Shown piece by piece: positions 8,898 through 15,320 of a stretch of DNA of 33,537 nt; positions within the stretch are counted from its first letter, which is position 1; each line of letters begins with the position of its first letter. Made by a program: the position numbers and the translations under genes. This stretch comes from Saccharicrinis sp. UBA6048 (GTDB lineage: Bacteria > Bacteroidota > Bacteroidia > Bacteroidales > Marinilabiliaceae): positions 1 through 33,537 of the forward strand of contig DIYS01000186.1 of NCBI GenBank assembly GCA_002429115.1, read 5' to 3'. The notes below the pieces were generated by a model that was not told where the DNA came from, made no database searches, and worked only from the letters and a program-made list of their open reading frames with translations.

Positions 8898-9200
8898 CAT
8901 CCCATATTGGATTAAGATGATGGAAGAAGCATTGTGTAATAGTGCAGCCTGAAAAATCAAACGCACATCAACAACCGTTCCCGATATGCCGCCTTTCGAC
9001 ACCTCAAAGTACCCTGAGATATAATTTGCCCGGTTCAGGAATAAGATCTTGAATTCCTCATAATACGAAATCGTATCATCATCAAAAATTGCCATGGCTC
9101 TCTTATAGACACCCTCTGAGCAAGATACTTTATAGCTTGGTAGTAGTGCGCTTGGCTTGTACTTGAGTTCTACTTTTGCGAATTGGTCAAATTGGTTCAT
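8898..9200 (-). pseudogene. radC: radC-like gene, 5' part, interrupted by the RIT element
   Basis: An ATG at 9200 opens a frame of 101 codons. Residues 1-97 are the N-terminal part of a RadC/JAB protein (VELKYKP, ISGYFEVSKGGISGTVVDVR, AALLHNASSIILI). The last four residues (QYGM) and the stop come from the RIT element. The fragment ends just before the HNHPSG metal-binding motif, now at 5137-5323, so the product lacks the JAMM active site. Both halves are undecayed, which points to a recent insertion. It is convergent with the traO-like gene and divergent from the gene at 9700. Confidence 0.85.
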
Positions 9201-9269
9201 TGCTATAATTTTAAAATATTAGACAAACAATTAATTCGTATGCTATGCCGTAAATGGAAGTGATTTAAA

Positions 9270-9339
9270 AGCAAGGGTTTTAATGAAAATACGACCTATA
9301 GAGGTGGAGATTTTCATTAAAATTCAGCTTGCCCTTGCT
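9270..9339. repeat. Long stem-loop upstream of radC
   Basis: Nested arms: AGCAAGGG (9270-9277) with CCCTTGCT (9332-9339), a perfect 13-bp pair TTTTAATGAAAAT (9278-9290) with ATTTTCATTAAAA (9310-9322), and ACCT/AGGT at the tip around ATAG. It lies 69 bp upstream of the radC start. It may be a structured leader, a terminator-like element or a folded recombination/transfer site. A 65-codon frame crossing it was not accepted as a gene. Confidence 0.6.
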
Positions 9340-9436
9340 GGTAATCACGATTTCCGAACTTTGCTTGCGATTAATTGCTGCCCCTGTACGAACGACTGGA
9401 ACTATCTAAATACGAGCGTGCGTTGGACATTTCCTT

Positions 9437-9463
9437 TTATAAGTGCAAAATTTGCACTTATAA
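9437..9463. promoter_or_regulatory. 27-bp near-perfect palindrome, possible operator
   Basis: TTATAAGTGCAAA and TTTGCACTTATAA are exact reverse complements around a single A. It sits in the divergent region between radC (-) and the gene at 9700 (+). A palindrome of this length fits a dimeric regulator or recombinase site; nothing in the sequence names the binding protein. Confidence 0.5.
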
Positions 9464-9511
9464 CACACAGGTATCTTTGATGCCATCATATTTAATGGAT
9501 AATTAAAATAA

Positions 9512-9527
9512 AAGACTTGACAGTCTT
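9512..9527. other. Small hairpin in the 9464-9699 leader region
   Basis: AAGACT/AGTCTT with a TGAC loop, followed by a T-rich tract. Possible weak terminator; no gene directly before it on the + strand. Confidence 0.3.
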
Positions 9528-9621
9528 CTTTCATCTCTTTAAATTGCATCCTATTGTTTATTAGTTTGTAGAAAGACAGAATATCTCTTTACATTAAACA
9601 ACTACCTACTAATCGGAAAGA

Positions 9622-9666
9622 GGAACATCCTGTTCCTGGTAAAAATACACGCTATTACTAGCGTGT
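9622..9666. promoter_or_regulatory. Two adjacent hairpins in the leader of the 9700 gene
   Basis: GGAACA-TCC-TGTTCC (9622-9636) and ACACGCTA-TTAC-TAGCGTGT (9647-9666), the second with a perfect 8-bp stem. They lie 34 bp before the ATG, so they would be in the mRNA leader and could affect expression. Confidence 0.45.
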
Positions 9667-9699
9667 GAAATATTTTGTATTAATCCAAATTTTAAAGTT

Positions 9700-10977
9700 A
9701 TGAGAATTTTTTTTCTTAAAGCCTTAGTAGGTGTTGCCATGCTTAGTTTTTCATTAACTAATTATGCTCAAGTAGAAGTTAGAGTAGAGAGGAGTAACCC
9801 CTCTGCCTTACAGCCAATGTCACCCGATACAAGTGAAGACCCACACTTTCCGATTTTTCCAGTGTTATCTCCACCAGAAGATTTTGAAGAAAAATCAAAT
9901 AAAGACCGCATTCTTATTATTCCTTCACCATCTGATATAGATAATCTTAAAGGCGTCAGACTACAAAAAGCTAAAAGCAGAAGTGAAACTAACTTTTTGC
10001 CAGTAGGTGGCTATGTTTCCGTTTATACCAAAAACTTTAATTACTACAATGTTAAAGAAATCACTATTAGCCAAAACGGAAGGGACAGAAACTATGAATT
10101 CGATTTAAAATCAATCTATTCTCCAGATGAGGAGGAAAAAAAAACAGATGACAAAGAAAGTTTGTTACCAGATCCAACAGACAGTTTAGAGTTTTTCCCA
10201 CCTTGGCCAAAAGACGACTTTATCTCACAGCAACTTAAAGCAATAGAGGGTGAATTAAAGAATCTTAATAATGGAATAAATATACAGGATTTTCGGGCCA
10301 TTCAAGCGTTCAAAGATTCTCTCCGTTCGTATAGTGTAAACAATGGTAATAACTTATCTACTCCCCGTTATTCAACACTATACTCATCTATTATGCGTTG
10401 GCAACCTACTTATGTAGCAATTACCACCTTTCCCAAACAGGTTAGTGACAACGATATCCTGACGTATACTATCGAAGTAAAAAGTAAGGATGATAAAGAA
10501 TATAAAGAAGAATACACATATAATACCTCCCGGCGCTTATCAGTTAGCGTTAATAACCACCTGTTCTTTACCAAGCTGGTCAATAGGACTGCATACCGGG
10601 ATTCTATCAGTGATGATACGAAAGTAGTAGCTGCACTAGAGGATAAAGACTGGTCAGTTGGTATTGGAGCAGGGGCAGAAGTTTCATACCGTACCGGTGG
10701 TATGCTGCGGCCAACTGTTTTAGCTGCATTCTTTGTCCCATTTGAGGAAGATATCATCCCGTACTTTGCCTTAGCTCCCGGACTTAGTTTCGGGACTGGG
10801 AAGGTTAAGCTGAGTTTTTCTGCAGGCTGGGCTTTCGGTAAAGTTAATTCAATCAAAGATCGCTATAAGGGGGTAGATATTTCAGACATTACCGACTTGG
10901 AAGCAAATGTGATCGAGAAAAGATGGAAAAGCGACTGTGTTTACAGCTTTGGATTAAGCTATAACCTTAATAAGTAA
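9700..10977 (+). CDS. Secreted protein with probable outer-membrane beta-barrel C-terminus
   Basis: 425 residues with a Sec signal peptide cut after residue 23 (LSFSLTNYAQ). Residues 30-65 are proline-rich and probably unstructured; the middle is charged with no recognised domain. From about residue 320 alternating strands appear: WSVGIGAGAEVSYR, LRPTVLAAFFVPF, IIPYFALAPGLSFGTG, VKLSFSAGWAFG, and a final VYSFGLSYNLNK. This resembles the last strands of outer-membrane barrel proteins. Two hairpins lie in its leader and a strong bidirectional terminator follows. Family not recognised; a link to transfer or surface functions is only suggested by its position in a mobile region. Confidence 0.8.
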   Translation: MRIFFLKALVGVAMLSFSLTNYAQVEVRVERSNPSALQPMSPDTSEDPHFPIFPVLSPPEDFEEKSNKDRILIIPSPSDIDNLKGVRLQKAKSRSETNFLPVGGYVSVYTKNFNYYNVKEITISQNGRDRNYEFDLKSIYSPDEEEKKTDDKESLLPDPTDSLEFFPPWPKDDFISQQLKAIEGELKNLNNGINIQDFRAIQAFKDSLRSYSVNNGNNLSTPRYSTLYSSIMRWQPTYVAITTFPKQVSDNDILTYTIEVKSKDDKEYKEEYTYNTSRRLSVSVNNHLFFTKLVNRTAYRDSISDDTKVVAALEDKDWSVGIGAGAEVSYRTGGMLRPTVLAAFFVPFEEDIIPYFALAPGLSFGTGKVKLSFSAGWAFGKVNSIKDRYKGVDISDITDLEANVIEKRWKSDCVYSFGLSYNLNK

Positions 10978-10989
10978 GTCTGAACAGAT

Positions 10990-11026
10990 AAAGCTTGATG
11001 GGAAGGGTATACTTCCCTCAAGCTTT
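10990..11026. terminator. Strong bidirectional terminator
   Basis: AAAGCTTGA pairs with TCAAGCTTT and, after one bulged T, GGGAAG with CTTCCC, around a GGTATA loop: 15 paired bases in all. It lies between the converging genes ending at 10977 (+) and 11040 (-). Confidence 0.85.
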
Positions 11027-11039
11027 AACCCTATTAAGT

Positions 11040-11387
11040 CTAATCAATTTCCATGGGGTGGAATCTAAAAAAGATATCTTCTCCGGATAACAAACATTGA
11101 AGGTAATCATTGGTACCGCCCATCAATAGTTTTCCAATTCTGACATCACAGAAATACACATAACGACCTGTTTCTTTTTTATCCTTATACTCCACAAAAG
11201 ACAACATCTCATAATCTGCATTTAACGGGCTTCTATTTAATAACTGACACAGGAGTTCGTCCACTACCAGCTTCTCTGCTGAATCAAAAGCAGCTACTAT
11301 AGCTTGTTTTGATACGGTATTCTGTACCATGATTTCTTTTAGCTGAACTTCTTCCTGTATGACCGTTAGTTTTTGATAGTTTGCCAT
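11040..11387 (-). CDS. Hypothetical protein
   Basis: The start is taken as ATG 11387 (MANYQKLTVIQEE), giving 115 residues; a GTG at 11486 would add 33 residues, but that extension has no protein-like character. Mixed alpha/beta composition (KQAIVAAFDSAEKLVVDELLCQLL, then YEMLSFVEYKDKKE and RYVYFCDVRIGKLLMG), no signal peptide or membrane segment, so a small cytoplasmic protein. Family not recognised. It lies between a terminator and an IS200-type element, alone on its strand. Confidence 0.6.
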   Translation of the reverse strand: MANYQKLTVIQEEVQLKEIMVQNTVSKQAIVAAFDSAEKLVVDELLCQLLNRSPLNADYEMLSFVEYKDKKETGRYVYFCDVRIGKLLMGGTNDYLQCLLSGEDIFFRFHPMEID

Positions 11388-11613
11388 CTTTATTGGAAAA
11401 TTTAAATACTCAAGAACCGGGAGCGAAAAACGACCGTAAATGTTATTTTCTGATGGTGCTCCCGGTAAAGTAAAGCTATTTGCCACTTCATGGCTAAGTT
11501 AAGGAAAAATACCTTAACTCATTCTATCATATTATATACAACTAGTTTAAAGTAATTCCGTACCATGTAATTGGATCGAAAAGGTGGCTAACTACAACGA
11601 ACTTCTTTAAACC

Positions 11614-11889
11614 TCATTCTTTGGTTTGTTTCCACTGAATCTCAAACAGGGTTGAATTCGGCAAGGTCAACTTCATCCTAAATTGGGATTCAGTTTTCTT
11701 ACCTGGCTTAATCCATTGTGTGTAATTTTTATGTAGTTTTCCGTCCCCGAGTACCAACATTATTATCAGTAGTAACGCTTTTCTTCTGCATGTTTTGCTA
11801 ATTTCTTTAACTAAACCACTATGGACTGAAAGTCCATAGGTTTGATAGGACCAGAATGACTTAAAGTCATTTTTTCGAGCTCTACTCAA
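11614..11889 (-). other. Open frame downstream of the IS200-type transposase, doubtful gene
   Basis: A 91-codon frame begins one base after the transposase stop and reads straight through the element's two terminal hairpins, so its first 25 codons are probably not real coding sequence. The last half (HKNYTQWIKPGKKTESQF ... FEIQWKQTKE) looks more protein-like and could be the 3' remnant of a gene disrupted by the insertion. No family recognised. Confidence 0.3.
11819..11871. repeat. Two IS-end hairpins downstream of the transposase gene
   Basis: 9-bp stem CTATGGACT-GAA-AGTCCATAG (11819-11839) and 7-bp stem AATGACT-TAA-AGTCATT (11855-11871), both with the ACT/AGT tip. Confidence 0.7.
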
Positions 11890-12321
11890 CTATTCCAAGA
11901 TAAAATTTGAATTATCCTGGTCTTCGGGCTTTCTATGATGCTCCAAATAGGCATTAACCATTTCGTCTGTTATATTTCCTGAACTCCAGCAACCAAATCC
12001 TATCGCCCAAAAGTGACGTCCCCAATACTTTTTCCCTAACTCAGGAAACTCTTGTTGTAACTTTCGTGATGTTCTTCCTTTGAACTTCTTTACCAAGTCA
12101 CTGATATTTTGAGATGGTCGATAACTGATATGCATGTGAATATGATCTGAGGAAACAACTCCTTTCAAGATAACCACATCCTCTGATTCACATATTTGAA
12201 TTAGTATTGAGCGACAGCGAACCTTGATGTCGCCTGAGAGTACGGAATAACGGTATTTTGTTGACCACACAATATGGACAGTTAATTCAGAAATTGTATG
12301 ACCATTTGTCCTTTGTACCAT
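11890..12321 (-). CDS. tnpA: IS200/IS605-type transposase TnpA (Y1 HUH family)
   Basis: 143 residues, the usual size for this family. It keeps VHIVWSTKYRYSVL near the N-terminus, the HUH pair in SSDHIHMHI (His60, His62), the conserved KGRTSRKLQQEFPEL ... HFWAIGFGCWSSG segment, and the catalytic Tyr125 in VNAYLEHH. These enzymes cut and join single-stranded DNA at hairpin ends. All catalytic residues are present, so it may be active. The first residues (MVQRTNGHTISEL) match the usual family start. Confidence 0.92.
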   Translation of the reverse strand: MVQRTNGHTISELTVHIVWSTKYRYSVLSGDIKVRCRSILIQICESEDVVILKGVVSSDHIHMHISYRPSQNISDLVKKFKGRTSRKLQQEFPELGKKYWGRHFWAIGFGCWSSGNITDEMVNAYLEHHRKPEDQDNSNFILE

Positions 12322-12356
12322 ATTTCAAAGGTAGCTTTTTTAGAAGCTAAAGCAAG

Positions 12357-12372
12357 ATGCACTAAAGTGCAT
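12357..12372. repeat. IS-end hairpin upstream of the transposase gene
   Basis: ATGCACT/AGTGCAT with an AA loop, sharing the ACT/AGT tip with the hairpins on the far side of the transposase gene. Confidence 0.65.
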
Positions 12373-12375
12373 AGT

Positions 12376-12994
12376 TTTAACTACTATTGAGACCAATAAA
12401 TTATTCATTATACTTTAAATATTTTTTGTCTGGCTATTGCCAGTACTTATTTATATCTCCAACACCATAAAAAGTTGCTGGAGCTAATAATAAATACTCA
12501 TCGAAATCAAAAACAATTGCTCTTTTGGGGCTGCCTTTAAAATTTCACAAGGGCGGTTTTGTCCGCTCGACTTATTGTATTTTTTTATTATAAGGTGTTA
12601 GAATAAACCTGTTTTTAATTAGACTAATTATATTTTGTCATATATTAGAAAGTTTCACTTTACCTTATTTCTCTTTAAATAACTGCCTTGTAATAATAAT
12701 CCAAATTTATTATTGGCAATTTTTAAAGATTATCGTTTGACTTTGATTTTAAAAGGTCTTAATATGCTGATTGTATGACTGAAATGTGATGTTGAGAATT
12801 AATAATCGGGATACTAAGGTGAATAAACATGTTAATCCTTAAAATCTAAATATTATGATTGTAATCTAACTCATTCACACAAATTACCATTCTATAATTT
12901 ATTTACTACAACTATTATTTTACTTCATCAATGTAGAAGTGCCGGGTATGTTGTACCTGCATTTCTAGCTATTACTAATTAAACACCAATAACT
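12376..12994. other. AT-rich intergenic region with a possible gene-end remnant
   Basis: About 620 bp without a complete gene. On the - strand (12434-12550) a 36-codon stretch without a start codon (KRAIVFDFDEYLLLAP, ending DINKYWQ) reads like the C-terminal end of a lost protein. The rest is very AT-rich and probably holds the promoter and leader of the gene at 12995; GGTA/TACC around TGTTG at 12948-12960 is a small hairpin in that leader. Confidence 0.4.
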
Positions 12995-13705
12995 ATGAAA
13001 AAATTATTATTTATCTCTGCCTTATGTATTATTTCATTAACCTTACAAGCCCAGTTACAGGTTGTTAATAACAATTACATTAAACTATTTGGTTCCAGTA
13101 AAGGATTGCATACAGGACCAACTGGCAAATATGGTTCAGCTACAATATTTGATTTTAATACTGATACGCAAAGTGGAGTAATGCTTGAATATGGAGCTTC
13201 TGAAAGTGCTGGAATATATTTAGATGGCGATTATGCTGTCATTTGGAGTCCCGGTGATAATGGACGCTTATTAAGAATATACGATGAAGACGACATGCAC
13301 GCAGGAAGTACTGATTATGAGAAGTTTTATATTGATGGGGATGGGGATTTTTATAAAGCATCTGATCTAAACAGAAAAGAAAAAATCAATAATCTAAATG
13401 ATGCGACTGGCAAACTATTACAACTTCGGGGAGTGACCTATTCCTATAAACTCTCAGAACAGGAAAAGGAAAAAAAGCTAAAAGCTAAAAAGAGATATGG
13501 TTTTATTGCCCAAGAATTGGAAGCGGTTATTCCAGAGGTTGTTGACACAGACGAGTATGGAAATAAGTTTGTTAATTACACGAGCATAATACCCGTATTA
13601 GTTGATGGTTTTAAAGAGCAGCAGGCTCAGATTGATGAACAACAAATTATAATAGACAAAATGTTACAGGAAATAGTTGATCTAAAAGCTAAAATTTCCA
13701 AATAA
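12995..13705 (+). CDS. Secreted protein with C-terminal S74 (tail-fibre chaperone-type) domain
   Basis: 236 residues with a signal peptide cut after residue 20 (ISLTLQAQ). The N-terminal half is beta-rich (TGPTGKYGSATIFDF ... SGVMLEYGAS ... GIYLDGDYAVIWSPGDNGR). From about residue 120 the intramolecular-chaperone domain of phage tail fibres (peptidase S74) is clear: ASDLNRKEKINNL (catalytic Ser then Lys), RYGFIAQELEAVIPEVV, NYTSIIPVLVDGFKEQQ, and a closing coiled coil (QIDEQQIIIDKMLQEIVDL). In phage fibres this domain trimerises the fibre and then cuts itself off. In Bacteroidota such proteins are secreted and often lie near RHS loci, as here. A trimeric surface fibre is the likely role. Confidence 0.85.
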   Translation: MKKLLFISALCIISLTLQAQLQVVNNNYIKLFGSSKGLHTGPTGKYGSATIFDFNTDTQSGVMLEYGASESAGIYLDGDYAVIWSPGDNGRLLRIYDEDDMHAGSTDYEKFYIDGDGDFYKASDLNRKEKINNLNDATGKLLQLRGVTYSYKLSEQEKEKKLKAKKRYGFIAQELEAVIPEVVDTDEYGNKFVNYTSIIPVLVDGFKEQQAQIDEQQIIIDKMLQEIVDLKAKISK

Positions 13706-13874
13706 TATGCACTAACGGTTACAACTTATTCGACCGTATATCAATCATTTAAAATTATATATTTTATCCATAAGAAGATAACACGCCATCAAAGGAAATT
13801 ATTCTGAAAAATACGAATAGAAAACTATGTGTATATCTTTTGCATGGACTATATGGTTAACACGCAACCAAACA

Positions 13875-13897
13875 GCTACAAGGTTGTAGCGGGTTTT
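13875..13897 (+). terminator. Hairpin with T-run between the S74 gene and the DNRLRE gene
   Basis: GCTACAA/TTGTAGC with a GG loop, followed by GGGTTTTTAA. It is 170 bp after the S74 gene and 40 bp before the next ATG, so it is either the terminator of the upstream gene or a leader attenuator of the downstream one. Confidence 0.6.
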
Positions 13898-13936
13898 TAA
13901 TTAAACTAACAGTGACAGCACATAACATATAAGATT

Positions 13937-15268
13937 ATGAGAAAATTAATAGTTTCATTTCTTTTGTTTCTGTCTATTTCGATAACACTCAATGCTCAAC
14001 TTATATCCACTGATAGCCTGAGAGTCTCGAAAGAAACATTAGCCAATACAGAATTGAATAAAATAGATCGTGAGTTAAGCCTTACCGATAAGCAGAAAAT
14101 AGAAGTTCGAAAGCTTTTAAACCAACAAAACACAATCCAATCGTTTAATAAATCATCGGAAAATTTTATTGATTTATTGTCTGATAAGCAGAAAGAAATA
14201 TTCCACCAATTGCTCGAAAACGAAGAAAAAAGCTATAAAAACCTTAAAAATAACAGCACCCTTAAAAGCTCACAGAGTGGACAATACAGTTTAACTCTTG
14301 ATGATGCTTCTGGCATCTTAGATGCCAGAATTGTTATTAGTAATCACCCGGATGGAGCCCATGCTTCCTCTACTAACTATAGTTCTTATCTACGAGAATC
14401 AATGGTAGCATGGACTTACAGTGGTCAGCCGATGTATTTTCGCACAGTAATGAAATTTATTTTGGATGAAATACCGATTGGCAGTCAAGTTGTTTCAGCT
14501 ACATTATTTTTTTATAGTGACCCAACAATTACCTCTTCTTCTTCTGCTGAAGGTAATAGCCAACTAAGTGGCTCAAATGCTTTTTATATAGAACGAATAA
14601 CAGAGGATTGGGACGTTTTAACTGTTACTTGGAATAATCAACCAGCATCTACAACATCAGAAAGATTATTAATTCCAGCATCAACCTCAACTACTGAAAA
14701 CATCCAAATTGACTTGACAGACATGGTGCAAAACTGGATTAATTCACCTACATCTAATTATGGCATTAAAATGTTCTTACAAACAGAATCCTATTATCGC
14801 TCTCGTAATTATGGAAGCATGGAGCACTCTAATACCGCTATTCATCCTAAACTAATTGTGGAATATGACGATCTTCAAGCTATTGAGTATTCTTATGATG
14901 CAGCAGGTAATAGGATTGCTCAACAGGTTATAGTGTTGCCAAATAATTTGAAATCATCAAGTATTACTGATGAAAGTAGACTTATAGAAGAACTTTCTAA
15001 ACCAATAGAATGTAGTTGGGAAAATATGATTATAACTGTTTACCCTAATCCAACAGATGGTGATATTAGTATTAAACTAAATGAAGGAATTTTTCCTGAT
15101 GGTGTAATTTATCACGTTTTCAATAGCTACGGAAAAAGTGTCTGTAATGGCTCCATCCTTAATTCAAATATCAATAAGATACCAATTGCTGGTTTGCCAC
15201 CAGGTGTTTATGTATTAGTCCTTCAAAATGGCAACCACATGAAGTCATGGAAGATAATCAAACAGTAA
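13937..15268 (+). CDS. DNRLRE-domain secreted protein with T9SS type A sorting domain
   Basis: 443 residues with a signal peptide cut after residue 21 (SISITLNAQ). A helical region (about 25-105) is followed by a DNRLRE domain at roughly 115-315: DARIVISNHPDGAHAS, FRTVMKFILDEIPIGSQVVSATLFFY, ITEDWDVLTVTWNNQP, IDLTDMVQNWINSPTSNYGIKM and HPKLIVEYDD. A single YD-like unit (IEYSYDAAGNRIAQQ) comes next, then a sorting domain (VYPNPTDGDISIKL ... GLPPGVYVLVLQNG ... SWKIIKQ). DNRLRE domains are often found in secreted proteins with RHS/YD repeats. The RHS gene starts 52 bp on with no terminator between, so the two are probably co-transcribed. I infer a surface partner of the RHS protein. Confidence 0.88.
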   Translation: MRKLIVSFLLFLSISITLNAQLISTDSLRVSKETLANTELNKIDRELSLTDKQKIEVRKLLNQQNTIQSFNKSSENFIDLLSDKQKEIFHQLLENEEKSYKNLKNNSTLKSSQSGQYSLTLDDASGILDARIVISNHPDGAHASSTNYSSYLRESMVAWTYSGQPMYFRTVMKFILDEIPIGSQVVSATLFFYSDPTITSSSSAEGNSQLSGSNAFYIERITEDWDVLTVTWNNQPASTTSERLLIPASTSTTENIQIDLTDMVQNWINSPTSNYGIKMFLQTESYYRSRNYGSMEHSNTAIHPKLIVEYDDLQAIEYSYDAAGNRIAQQVIVLPNNLKSSSITDESRLIEELSKPIECSWENMIITVYPNPTDGDISIKLNEGIFPDGVIYHVFNSYGKSVCNGSILNSNINKIPIAGLPPGVYVLVLQNGNHMKSWKIIKQ

Positions 15269-15320
15269 AGACTACGGTGTTTTAACCCATTCTATATAAG
15301 TTAATAAAAAGCATGAAGAT

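Larger units (their letters stand above)
5324..8910 (-). mobile_element. RIT (recombinase-in-trio) element inserted in radC
   Basis: About 3.59 kb holding three tandem tyrosine recombinase genes on the - strand whose reading frames overlap by 8 and 14 bp. This is the hallmark of RIT elements, in which three site-specific recombinases travel together. All three keep the R...(K)...HxxR...H...Y residues. Related inverted repeats lie near both ends (5353-5367 and 8876-8890). The boundaries are set by the point where the split radC frame is restored, accurate to within the 3-bp shared TGG. No cargo gene is present. Movement of RIT elements is still poorly understood. Confidence 0.85.
11800..12375 (-). 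mobile_element. IS200/IS605-family insertion sequence (transposase only)
   Basis: A Y1 HUH transposase gene is bracketed by hairpins: CTATGGACT/AGTCCATAG (11819-11839) and AATGACT/AGTCATT (11855-11871) after the gene, ATGCACT/AGTGCAT (12357-12372) before it. All three share an ACT-(N)AA-AGT tip, as expected of the subterminal palindromes that Y1 transposases recognise. No TnpB-type gene is present, as in IS200 itself. Exact ends were not set, since these elements leave no target duplication. Confidence 0.75.

Noticed and set aside
9283..9480. 65-codon + strand frame
   Set aside because: It runs through the long stem-loop and the 27-bp palindrome, and its translation shows no protein-like pattern.
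10410..10856. 148-codon - strand frame opposite the secreted barrel protein gene
   Set aside because: It is fully inside a well-supported + strand gene with a signal peptide and barrel-like end; low-complexity translation rich in Ser and Leu.
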